A stretch of DNA of 11,180 nt, taken from Candidatus Eiseniibacteriota bacterium (GTDB taxonomy: Bacteria; Eisenbacteria; RBG-16-71-46). A program made the position numbers and the translations under genes. Within the stretch, counting starts at the first letter, position 1, and each line of letters starts with the position of its first letter. Location of the stretch: NCBI GenBank assembly GCA_903921835.1, contig CAIXRL010000317.1, positions 1 to 11,180 on the forward strand, written 5' to 3'. The notes beneath the pieces are model-generated. The model saw only the letters and a program-made list of their open reading frames with translations, made no database searches and was not told the origin of the DNA. Of the stretch, positions 5,415-11,180 are shown one piece after another.

Positions 5415-5985
5415 TCCGTCTTCTCCTGGCTGCTTCGCCCGGCGCGGCCACTACCCCGAGCCCGGCCATTGAACCTTCGACCCGCTCGGCAACCTGCCCG
5501 GCAGGCCACTGCGGCGGAACCGTTTCGTCACGCGCGGGACGATAGCACAGCGCCCGCCGCGCCCCCGCGACGCGCCGGGCGCGGGCCGCGCAGGGTCCGG
5601 CTCCCAATGCGCAGCGACCATGCGACATGAACGCAGGAACGGGTGCCTGGCCCCGGAAGAGCGCCCCCGAAACGGGAGCGGACATGGGTGCGCCTCGACA
5701 CAAGATCGGCGGCGCCGGAGGACGAATCCAGGCAGGCGCAGAGATGGCAGCGGGGCACGGTGGAGCGTGGAGGCCGGCTCGGCAATCGACGAACTCGCGA
5801 GTGCACTCTCGCAGCCGCCGCGGCGAAGCCGTCTCCGGGGTCGAGAATGTGCTTCGCGATCGGCCGCGACAGGCCTAGTGTCCAGGAACTGCTCATGGAT
5901 GAATCCCGGGTGGGCGCGGCATGCGCTCATCTCCCGCCACTTCTTTTCGCGCTGTTCAAGCTCCCCTCGGCCAGGAGCGAACGCC
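5415..5985. other. 571-nt divergent intergenic region, no credible gene
   Basis: The spacer lies between the divergent yqeY-like gene and the HD-GYP regulator. Open frames cross it on both strands, but their translations are Arg/Ser/Pro-rich, motif-free and lack the strong G/C third-position bias of neighbours. The stretch from ~5620 to 5985 has visibly more A/T than flanking genes. Small structures include the 10-nt palindrome GAGTGCACTC (5799-5808) and a TCGCG/CGCGA stem near 5850-5870. No tRNA, riboswitch or mobile-element end could be confirmed. It most likely holds promoters and long leaders, or an unrecognised RNA. Confidence 0.5.
5973..5977 (+). promoter_or_regulatory. Shine-Dalgarno deciding the HD-GYP regulator start
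   Basis: AGGAG is eight bases before ATG 5986. The frame stays open upstream to 5620, but that extension shows no domain, whereas the protein from 5986 begins exactly at the first strand of the receiver domain (MSDRILVCDDD). Confidence 0.75.
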
Positions 5986-6975
5986 ATGAGTGATCGCATA
6001 CTCGTCTGCGACGACGATCCGGGTGTCCGTGGAGTTCTGAGCCGTCTGCTCGTCCACAATGGATTCCGGGTCAGGACTGTCGAGTCCGGCGAGCAGGCTC
6101 TCGAGGAGATCGGACACGACGCGCCCGACCTCCTGGTGCTCGACGTCAGCATGCCGGGCATGGATGGGCTCGAGGTGTGCCGTCGCGTGCGCCAGATGCC
6201 CGGGGGCGACCTGCTGCCGATCATTCTGGTCACGGGACTCTCGGACACCACGTCACGCGTCCGCGGCCTCGACGCCGGCGCCGACGAGTTCGCGTCCAAG
6301 CCGATCGAGTCCGAGGTCCTCACCGCGCGCATCCGCTCGCTGCTGCGCGTGAAGCACGTCACCGACCAGCTCGAGCGCACCGAAGACGTGATTTTCGCGC
6401 TCGCGCGCACGGTGGAGGCGCGTGACGCGTACACGGATCGCCACCTCTGGCGGCTCGCCGAGTACAGCCAGGCGATGGCGCTGGCCCTCGGCTGCGGGCC
6501 CGAGGAGGCGCGCTACGCCTGGTACGGCGGCGTGCTGCACGACATCGGGAAGATCGGCATCGACCCGAACGTGCTCGGCAAGCCGGGCGCGCTGACGCGC
6601 GAGGAGTTCGACGAGGTGAAGCGGCATCCGGACATCGGAGCGACTATCGTCGCCTCCATGCGGTTCGCCCCCATCGTGGCCCCCATCGTGCGGTCGCATC
6701 ACGAACGCTGGGACGGCCAGGGCTACCCGGTTGGACTGTCCGGCGTGGAGATCCCGCTCGCCGCGCGCCTCATTTCGGTGGCCGACGCCTACGACGCGAT
6801 GACGACGGACCGTCCGTACCGGAGCGCGATCGCCAAGGACGAGGCGGTCCGGCGGCTGCGCGCCGGCGGCGGCGAGCAGTGGGACCGCACCGCGGTGAAC
6901 GTCTTCATGGACCTGCTGCGCCACGACGAGCTGCCGATCCCGCAGGTCGATCACGGGCTCTGGCACGTGGCCTGA
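5986..6975 (+). CDS. Two-component response regulator with HD-GYP c-di-GMP phosphodiesterase output
   Basis: 329 residues. Residues 1-122 are a receiver domain: acidic pocket D9-D11, phosphoacceptor D53 in VLDVSMPGMDG, T83, and K105 in SKPIE. A linker helix (123-140) leads to an HD-GYP domain: H153 in DRHLWRLAEYS, the HD pair H185-D186 in LHDIGKIG, H214 in KRHPDIGA, H238-H239 in HHERWDGQGYP with the GYP signature at 246-248, and D267 in ADAYDAMTTDRPYR. All expected metal ligands are visible, so it should be an active phosphodiesterase that hydrolyses cyclic di-GMP in response to phosphorylation (RpfG-type architecture). The usual closing motif (Q-F-D-P) reads EQWDR here. No cognate histidine kinase is adjacent. 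The gene is preceded by a long non-coding spacer and converges on the barrel gene across a 9-bp hairpin. Confidence 0.95.
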   Translation: MSDRILVCDDDPGVRGVLSRLLVHNGFRVRTVESGEQALEEIGHDAPDLLVLDVSMPGMDGLEVCRRVRQMPGGDLLPIILVTGLSDTTSRVRGLDAGADEFASKPIESEVLTARIRSLLRVKHVTDQLERTEDVIFALARTVEARDAYTDRHLWRLAEYSQAMALALGCGPEEARYAWYGGVLHDIGKIGIDPNVLGKPGALTREEFDEVKRHPDIGATIVASMRFAPIVAPIVRSHHERWDGQGYPVGLSGVEIPLAARLISVADAYDAMTTDRPYRSAIAKDEAVRRLRAGGGEQWDRTAVNVFMDLLRHDELPIPQVDHGLWHVA

Positions 6976-6984
6976 GGATTCTAC

Positions 6985-7013
6985 CGGGCGCGGGAGCCCC
7001 TCGACCGCGCCCG
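6985..7013. terminator. Bidirectional hairpin between the HD-GYP and beta-barrel genes
   Basis: A perfect 9-bp inverted repeat, CGGGCGCGG (6985-6993) and CCGCGCCCG (7005-7013), encloses an 11-nt loop in the 45-nt spacer between two convergent stop codons (6973-6975 and 7023-7021). No T-tract of note. Same arrangement as at 2317-2352. Confidence 0.5.
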
Positions 7014-7020
7014 TGCGTCT

Positions 7021-7710
7021 TCACCGTTTCGCGGGCAGCGGAACCTCGACGCCCGCGGTGACGATGGTGTTGTCGAGCGACGTAAAGTCGAAGCGGCTGT
7101 TGCGCTCGACGCCGGCGCGCAGCCAGCGCCACTTGCCGTCCACCGCCCAGCCCACCGTGCGCCGGCTCGCGGGCGCGAGCGTCAGCTGCAACCAGTCGTT
7201 GCGCTCGCTGGCGAAACGCGCGCGCACCGGCACCACCCAGAGGCCGCCCGCGCGTGGGTCGTGCACGACCGTCGCTCCGGCGAACCCGTACGAGCCGTAG
7301 TAGACGTCCGCGCCCGCGTCCCAGACGATCGTCGTCGAGTCGCGGAAGAACAGCGGGCTCACCTCGCCGCGCACCACCCAGCGCTTGCCGACCACCTGTT
7401 CGGTCCCGATCCACGCGCGCTCGTCGCCGCGCTCGTGCCGCCACTGCAGCGTGTACACGGATCGCCGCGCGTCGCGCAGGTGCAACCCCACCTCGGGCCG
7501 GAACTGGTCCTGCCCGCGCACGAAGTCCCACTGCTCGAGTTGAACGTGAAAGGGTCCCTGCGCCCAGTAGAGGATGCCGTCGCGCAGGTCGTTGCCGTTG
7601 GAGAACGACCAGTAGCGCACCTGCGCCCCCGCGACCGGGGCGGCGGCGGCGGGTCCCGGCGAGCCGGGCAGGAGCGCCAGCGCCAGCGCGAAGGCGAACC
7701 CGCCCCTCAC
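7021..7710 (-). CDS. Predicted outer-membrane beta-barrel protein, YaiO-like by context
   Basis: 229 residues from GTG 7710. Residues 1-~29 form a signal peptide (MRGGF head, hydrophobic FALALALLPG core, Ala-rich end with possible cleavage near AAAA or AGA). The rest is a run of about 12-14 alternating hydrophobic/polar strands rich in Trp and Tyr (e.g. QVRYWSFS, FHVQLEQWDF, SVYTLQWRHE, AGADVYYGSYGF, LWVVPVRARF, TVGWAVDGKW) separated by short charged turns, the pattern of an outer-membrane barrel. It does not end in an aromatic residue, which is unusual for barrels inserted by BamA. Its GTG overlaps the TGA of the upstream glycosyltransferase (GTGA), so the two are probably translationally coupled. 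In E. coli the outer-membrane protein gene yaiO lies in the same region as the GT2 gene yaiP, so a polysaccharide export or anchoring role is plausible, but family membership was not established by alignment. A soluble periplasmic beta protein is the alternative. Confidence 0.7.
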   Translation of the reverse strand: MRGGFAFALALALLPGSPGPAAAAPVAGAQVRYWSFSNGNDLRDGILYWAQGPFHVQLEQWDFVRGQDQFRPEVGLHLRDARRSVYTLQWRHERGDERAWIGTEQVVGKRWVVRGEVSPLFFRDSTTIVWDAGADVYYGSYGFAGATVVHDPRAGGLWVVPVRARFASERNDWLQLTLAPASRRTVGWAVDGKWRWLRAGVERNSRFDFTSLDNTIVTAGVEVPLPAKR

Positions 7711-8951
7711 GCGGCCACCCGGTCGAGTGGCCCGCGGCGCGGCCGCATGCTGCCGCTGACGTGGCGCTTCCACGCCCACACCGGCAGCGCCAGCGTGCGC
7801 AGCACCGTGTTGATCGCGCCGTAGATCGGATAGAAGAGCAGCACGCCGAACGGCGCGCGCCACCGGGGTCCCTGCGAACGGATCACCCACCATGGGAAGG
7901 TCTCGAATGCGAGATAAATGAGGTAGACCACGAGCCCCCAGAATCGCAGGCCGGGCGTGAACGCGATGACGATCATCGACCAAGTCTTCAGCGGATCGCT
8001 CAGCAGCGTGTAGAGGCCGTACGCCATCTCGTACCGCAGGCGCCAGCTCGAGCGTCGCGATCCGAGCAGCCGGAGGCTGTTGGCCGTCTGGTGGTAGATG
8101 CCCGGGTACCAGCCGAGGAGCCGCTGTCGGAGCCAGCCCCACCAAGCCGACGGCGCCACGGTCCACACCGGCTCGTCCGCGAAGGCGATGCTGCGGCCGG
8201 AGAGCAGGAGGAGCATGCTGCGCTGCAGGTCCTCGCCCTGGAAGACGCACGTGTGAAGGTGATGGAGGGCGTTGAGGTCACTCGTCCGGAAGAGGCCGAC
8301 GGCGCCCGAGACGCAGCTCACCGACTGCGTGACGTCGTGGAAGCGCTTCCCGATCTCCATGCTCTTGCCGTACTCGTAGCGCTGTACCGCGCCCACGAAG
8401 TTGTTGCCACGGGCGCCGTCGCGATTGCGCCGGTCGGGCAGCACGCGGAACGCCACCGCGTCGGCGTGACCCTCCAGCACGAGCGACGTGGGCAGGCGCG
8501 CGCCACCGAGCCGGGTATCATCGTCGAGCAGCAGCACGAGCGGCGTGCGCACCCGGTGGATGGCGTAGTGGATCGCCGACGCCTTGCCCTTCGAGCGCTC
8601 GAAACGGTGCGCCTCGCAGCCCAGCGAACGGGCGATATCCGCGGTGTCGTCCGTGCTGCCGTCGTCCACCACCATGATGTGCCCGCCTGCCAGCGAGCGG
8701 CGCAGTTCGGCGATGGTGCCCGGCAGTACGCGCGCGCCGTTGCGGCTGGCGATCACGGCGGTCACCTGCGTCGGGTCGGAGGTGAAATCGCGGCGCTGCG
8801 AACGCCCGAGCAGCTCGATCACGAGCTTCACGAAGTCCACCAGCGCGCAGAACAGCACGGTGAACACGATGCGGTCCGCCGTCGACCCGGGCCACGACAG
8901 CCCTTCGAGCCGCGAGGCGAAGCCGGGCACCAGCAGGGCCCAGGGATTCAC
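7707..8951 (-). CDS. Membrane-bound family 2 glycosyltransferase
   Basis: 414 residues. One transmembrane helix near the N-terminus (~27-48), a GT-A domain from ~62, then hydrophobic C-terminal segments (~322-350 and 366-394). GT2 motifs: VIASRNGARVL (66-76), VVDDGSTDDTADIARSLG (94-111), LLLDDDTRLG (140-149, the DxD-type metal site), and QGEDLQRS (238-245), where D241 should be the catalytic base. The processive-synthase Q-x-x-R-W motif is replaced by QRLLGW (276-281), so processivity is uncertain. The layout resembles poly-N-acetylglucosamine, hyaluronan or cellulose-type synthases, which transfer sugars from nucleotide sugars at the cytoplasmic face and may extrude the product; substrate unknown. 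Start GTG 8951 with a strong GGGGAGG six bases upstream. It overlaps the barrel gene by four bases. Divergent from the carboxyltransferase gene. Confidence 0.92.
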   Translation of the reverse strand: MNPWALLVPGFASRLEGLSWPGSTADRIVFTVLFCALVDFVKLVIELLGRSQRRDFTSDPTQVTAVIASRNGARVLPGTIAELRRSLAGGHIMVVDDGSTDDTADIARSLGCEAHRFERSKGKASAIHYAIHRVRTPLVLLLDDDTRLGGARLPTSLVLEGHADAVAFRVLPDRRNRDGARGNNFVGAVQRYEYGKSMEIGKRFHDVTQSVSCVSGAVGLFRTSDLNALHHLHTCVFQGEDLQRSMLLLLSGRSIAFADEPVWTVAPSAWWGWLRQRLLGWYPGIYHQTANSLRLLGSRRSSWRLRYEMAYGLYTLLSDPLKTWSMIVIAFTPGLRFWGLVVYLIYLAFETFPWWVIRSQGPRWRAPFGVLLFYPIYGAINTVLRTLALPVWAWKRHVSGSMRPRRGPLDRVAA

Positions 8952-8957
8952 GACCGG

Positions 8958-8964
8958 CCTCCCC
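8958..8964 (-). promoter_or_regulatory. Shine-Dalgarno supporting the GTG start of the glycosyltransferase
   Basis: On the minus strand GGGGAGG precedes GTG 8951 by six bases. No ATG in frame nearby would give a better N-terminus, so this site fixes the start. Confidence 0.7.
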
Positions 8965-9053
8965 GTTCGGCGCGGGGTGCGGTCCCACCGCGCCGGAGCG
9001 CCTCACGCCCGCGGCGCGGCCCGCCCGCGCGCCCGGCGGCCGTACGCCGGCCC

Positions 9054-9078
9054 GCACTCCCGGCTGGCGTTCCATGAA
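9054..9078. repeat. 25-bp near-repeat, copy 2
   Basis: Matches 3848-3872 at 22 of 25 positions. It lies 103 nt upstream of the minus-strand glycosyltransferase start (copy 1 is 95 nt upstream of the crotonase start) and 50 nt upstream of the plus-strand carboxyltransferase start. Both copies share orientation relative to the minus-strand gene. Confidence 0.5.
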
Positions 9079-9116
9079 GCGTACGCGATAGGCTCGCGGT
9101 CCAACGTCGCCCCACC

Positions 9117-9122
9117 GGGAGG
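9117..9122 (+). promoter_or_regulatory. Shine-Dalgarno supporting the GTG start at 9128
   Basis: GGGAGG lies five bases before GTG 9128. The protein from that codon begins with the amphipathic helix normal for acyl-CoA carboxyltransferases (MNREQRLAELRRRREQ), so this start is well supported. Confidence 0.75.
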
Positions 9123-9127
9123 AACGC

Positions 9128-10678
9128 GTGAATCGAGAGCAGCGTCTTGCCGAACTGCGCCGCCGGCGCGAGCAGTCGCTCGCCGGCGGCGGCGCCGAAC
9201 GCATCGCCAGGATCCACGCACGGGGCAGGCTCACGGCCCGCGAACGGCTCGAACTGCTGCTCGATCCGGGCTCGTTCGTGGAGATCGGCGCCTTCGTCAC
9301 GCATCGTTCCACCGACTTCGGCATGGCCGACAAGCGCGTCACCGGCGACGGCGTGGTGGCCGGCTGGGGACTCGTGGACGGCCGCATGGTGTACTGCTTC
9401 GCGCAGGACTTCACCGTGTTCGGCGGCACCATGAGCGAGGCGAACGCGCGGAAGATCTGCGCCATCCAGGACCTGGCCATGGAGAACGGCGCCCCGATCG
9501 TGGGACTGAACGATTCCGGCGGCGCGCGCATCCAGGAGGGTGTGGCCTCGCTCGGTGCCTACGCGGACGTCTTCCTGCGCAACACGCTCGCCTCCGGCGT
9601 CGTGCCGCAACTGTCGGTGATCATGGGCCCGTGCGCCGGCGGCGCGGTCTACTCGCCCGCCATCACCGACTTCACGATCATGGTGCGCGAGACGAGCCAC
9701 ATGTTCGTCACCGGCCCGGAGGTGATCAAGGCCGTGACGGCGGAGGAGGTCAGCTTCGAGGACCTCGGCGGCGCCATGACACACAACACCCGGAGCGGCG
9801 TCGCGCACTTCGCCGCCGCGGACGACGCCGACGCCCTGCGCCACGCCCGGCGCCTGCTGTCGTTCCTGCCCGGCAACTACGCCGAGGACGCGCCGAAACG
9901 CCTGTGCACGGACCCGCTGGACCGGCGCGCGACGGAACTGGCGACGCTGGTGCCCGAGTCGCCCGACAAGCCCTACGACATGAAGGAGCTCGTCCGCCAC
10001 GTCGTGGACGACGGCGACTTCTTCGAGGTCCACGAGCACTTCGCGGGCAACATCATCGTCGGCTTCGCGCGGCTCAACGGCCGATCGGTAGGAATCGTGG
10101 GCAACCAGCCACGCGTGCTGGCCGGCGTGCTCGACATCGATTCGAGCGTCAAGGCCGCGCGCTTCGTGCGCTTTTGCGACGCGTTCGGCATCCCGCTCGT
10201 CACGTTCGAGGACGTCCCCGGGTTCCTCCCCGGCACGCAGCAGGAATGGGGCGGCATCATCCGCCACGGCGCCAAGCTGCTCTACGCCTACTGCGAGGCG
10301 ACGGTGCCCAAGCTCACGGTCGTCGTGCGCAAGGCCTACGGCGGCGCCTACGACGTCATGTCGAGCAAGCACATCCGCGGCGACTACAACGTCGGCTGGC
10401 CCAGCGCCGAGATGGCGGTCATGGGCGCCGAAGGCGCGGTCAACATCCTCTACCGCGAGGAGCTGGCGAAGGCGAAGGACCCGGTCGCGGAGCGCAGGCG
10501 CCTGATCGCCGGGTACAACGAGAAGTTCGCCTCGCCGTGGATCGCGGCCGAACTCGGCTACCTGGACGACGTGATCGAGCCGCAGGACACGCGGCCCAGG
10601 CTGATCGCGGCGCTCGAGATGCTGAGGAACAAGCGGCAGAGCCTGCCGGCCAAGAAACACGGGAATCCCCCGCTCTAA
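9128..10678 (+). CDS. pccB: Acyl-CoA carboxylase carboxyltransferase (beta) subunit, probably propionyl-CoA type
   Basis: 516 residues, full length for the biotin-dependent acyl-CoA carboxylase beta subunit, which moves the carboxyl group from carboxybiotin to an acyl-CoA in a cytoplasmic complex. Two crotonase-fold halves are visible. N-terminal half: RLTARERLELLLDPGSF (34-50), DFTVFGGTMSEANARKI (94-110), oxyanion loop SGGARIQEG (130-138) and GPCAGGAVYSPA (167-178). C-terminal half: VGIVGNQPRVLAGVLDIDSS (321-340), EDVPGFLPGTQQE (361-373), RKAYGGAYDVMSSKHIRGD (401-419), and AVMGAEGAVNILYR (430-443). The ending KKHGNPPL is typical of PccB. The Asp in GGAYDVM (D409) appears to correspond to the residue that favours propionyl-CoA over acetyl-CoA in actinobacterial homologues; that mapping is from memory and an inference. 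Methylcrotonyl-CoA or other acyl-CoA use is possible. The biotin carboxylase and carrier subunits are not next to it in the visible window. Confidence 0.93.
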   Translation: MNREQRLAELRRRREQSLAGGGAERIARIHARGRLTARERLELLLDPGSFVEIGAFVTHRSTDFGMADKRVTGDGVVAGWGLVDGRMVYCFAQDFTVFGGTMSEANARKICAIQDLAMENGAPIVGLNDSGGARIQEGVASLGAYADVFLRNTLASGVVPQLSVIMGPCAGGAVYSPAITDFTIMVRETSHMFVTGPEVIKAVTAEEVSFEDLGGAMTHNTRSGVAHFAAADDADALRHARRLLSFLPGNYAEDAPKRLCTDPLDRRATELATLVPESPDKPYDMKELVRHVVDDGDFFEVHEHFAGNIIVGFARLNGRSVGIVGNQPRVLAGVLDIDSSVKAARFVRFCDAFGIPLVTFEDVPGFLPGTQQEWGGIIRHGAKLLYAYCEATVPKLTVVVRKAYGGAYDVMSSKHIRGDYNVGWPSAEMAVMGAEGAVNILYREELAKAKDPVAERRRLIAGYNEKFASPWIAAELGYLDDVIEPQDTRPRLIAALEMLRNKRQSLPAKKHGNPPL

Positions 10679-10705
10679 GGGAGTCGAACTGGACGCGGTC
10701 ACGGC

Positions 10706-10731
10706 GCGCCGGGCGGGGCCATCCCCGGCGC
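10706..10731. terminator. GC-rich hairpin in the convergent spacer between pccB and queA
   Basis: An 8-bp perfect inverted repeat GCGCCGGG (10706-10713) and CCCGGCGC (10724-10731) surrounds a 10-nt loop, beginning 28 nt after the pccB stop. A smaller CGCCC/GGGCG hairpin lies near 10762-10775. No T-tract. In a region this GC-rich an 8-bp stem could occur by chance. Confidence 0.35.
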
Positions 10732-10864
10732 CAAGGGCGGGCTGTCTCGGCACCAAGCCTAGCGCCCGGCGGGCGATTCCGCCATCCCGCGCCGGTCCCC
10801 CGGCGGGAAGGACCACCCGCGGCGCCTGCCGGACCGTGCAGATCGCAATGCCGCCGGGGACCGC

Positions 10865-11179
10865 TCAGACCACCAGCATCGCGTCGCCGTACGAGTAGAA
10901 GCGGTAGCGCTCCCGCACGGCGTGCGCGTAGGCCTCGCGCAGCAGTTCCTCGCCCGCGATCGCGGCCACGAGCAGCAGCAGCGTCGTGCGCGGCAGGTGG
11001 AAGTTGGTCATGAGCGCGTCCACGGCCTGGAAGCGGTACGGGGGGTGGATGAACTTGCGCGTCCAGCCCGAAGCCCCCTCGAGCGCACCGCCGTGTGCGT
11101 CGCAGGCGCTCTCGAGCGTGCGCACGCTGGTCGTCCCCACCGCGACGATCCGCCCGCCGGCCGCGCGCGCGGCGCGGAG
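10865..11179 (-). CDS. queA: S-adenosylmethionine:tRNA ribosyltransferase-isomerase, C-terminal part (5' end missing)
   Basis: 104 residues plus stop (TGA at 10867-10865) are visible; the frame stays open to the right edge, so the N-terminal two thirds lie outside. Diagnostic blocks: GGRIVAVGTTSVRTLES, then TRKFIHPPYRFQAVDALMTNFHLPRTTLLLLVAAIAG, an AYAHAVRERYRF helix, and the closing YSYGDAMLV, all characteristic of QueA. The enzyme transfers and isomerises the ribosyl part of SAM onto preQ1-modified tRNA to make epoxyqueuosine in the wobble position of GUN anticodons. A GTG inside the frame at 11140 could be misread as a start, but the upstream residues are clearly QueA, so it is internal. 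It converges on pccB. Usual neighbours (tgt, yajC, ruvB) would lie outside the window or be absent. Confidence 0.95.
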   Translation of the reverse strand, partial: LRAARAAGGRIVAVGTTSVRTLESACDAHGGALEGASGWTRKFIHPPYRFQAVDALMTNFHLPRTTLLLLVAAIAGEELLREAYAHAVRERYRFYSYGDAMLVV

Positions 11180-11180
11180 C

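Noticed and set aside
5460..5490. tRNA T-arm-like AACCTTCGACCC
   Set aside because: The reverse complement lacks the TTC of the T-loop, and no acceptor, D or anticodon stems are found.
5448..5505. Cobalamin-riboswitch-like words (GGCCACTA, then GACCCG and CCTGCC) upstream of the HD-GYP gene
   Set aside because: Word order fits loosely, but the B12-box core is incomplete, the required 5' half would have to lie inside the yqeY-like coding sequence, and the downstream gene is not B12-related.
5620..5985. N-terminal extension of the HD-GYP regulator
   Set aside because: The added 122 residues show no domain and weak codon bias, and AGGAG at 5973-5977 sets the start at 5986.
7254..9077. 607-codon plus-strand frame opposite the glycosyltransferase/barrel pair
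   Set aside because: Arg/Pro/Ala-rich shadow translation with no domain; the minus strand carries clear GT2 motifs and a signal peptide protein.
8948..10816. 622-codon minus-strand frame opposite the carboxyltransferase gene
   Set aside because: It is an antisense shadow produced by the high-GC codon pattern; the translation is Arg/Ala/His/Val-rich without motifs, while the plus strand encodes an unmistakable carboxyltransferase.
8584..11013. 809-codon plus-strand frame
   Set aside because: Spans parts of three real genes in the wrong frame, giving a low-complexity Arg-rich product.

Overview
The window is very GC-rich and densely packed. Codon third positions are overwhelmingly G or C, and GTG starts are common. 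It carries ordinary bacterial housekeeping genes plus an envelope/polysaccharide pair. Marks of a diderm (Gram-negative-type) bacterium are a signal-peptide-bearing beta-barrel candidate, a TonB-C-like domain and a monofunctional peptidoglycan glycosyltransferase. The stand-alone FlgD-Ig-like domain, a fold abundant in Candidatus Eisenbacteria and other FCB-group or Gemmatimonadota-like lineages, makes such a lineage my best guess. This is inference and no marker gene settles it. I see no rRNA, tRNA, CRISPR array, insertion sequence or phage gene.

Left part (1-2303, + strand): the 3' end of a gene with a repeat-helix region and a TonB-C-like C-terminus, then a beta-decarboxylating dehydrogenase of the LeuB/isopropylmalate type 28 nt downstream, then a small FlgD-Ig-like protein after a 200-nt gap. 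Facing these are mgtC-like and crotonase genes on the minus strand (2373-3753). A 340-nt divergent spacer separates the crotonase gene from mtgA (+, 4094-4930), which converges tightly on a YqeY-family gene (-, 4950-5414).

Middle and right: a 571-nt spacer with no credible gene leads into a two-domain HD-GYP response regulator (+, 5986-6975). Next comes a translationally coupled minus-strand pair: a membrane GT2 glycosyltransferase and a predicted outer-membrane beta-barrel (GTGA overlap at 7707-7710). It is divergent from a GTG-initiated acyl-CoA carboxylase carboxyltransferase gene (9128-10678). The window ends in the 3' part of queA (minus strand).

Functional themes are acyl-CoA and branched-chain amino-acid metabolism (crotonase, carboxyltransferase, LeuB-like enzyme), envelope and polysaccharide biogenesis (MtgA, GT2 plus barrel), c-di-GMP turnover (HD-GYP) and tRNA functions (QueA, possibly YqeY). 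Points most worth a second look are the GT2/beta-barrel pair, a 25-bp near-repeat about 100 bp upstream of two minus-strand genes, GC-rich inverted repeats without T-tracts at all four convergent junctions, and the orphan FlgD-Ig-like mini-protein. I did not find a clearly unprecedented multi-gene system.
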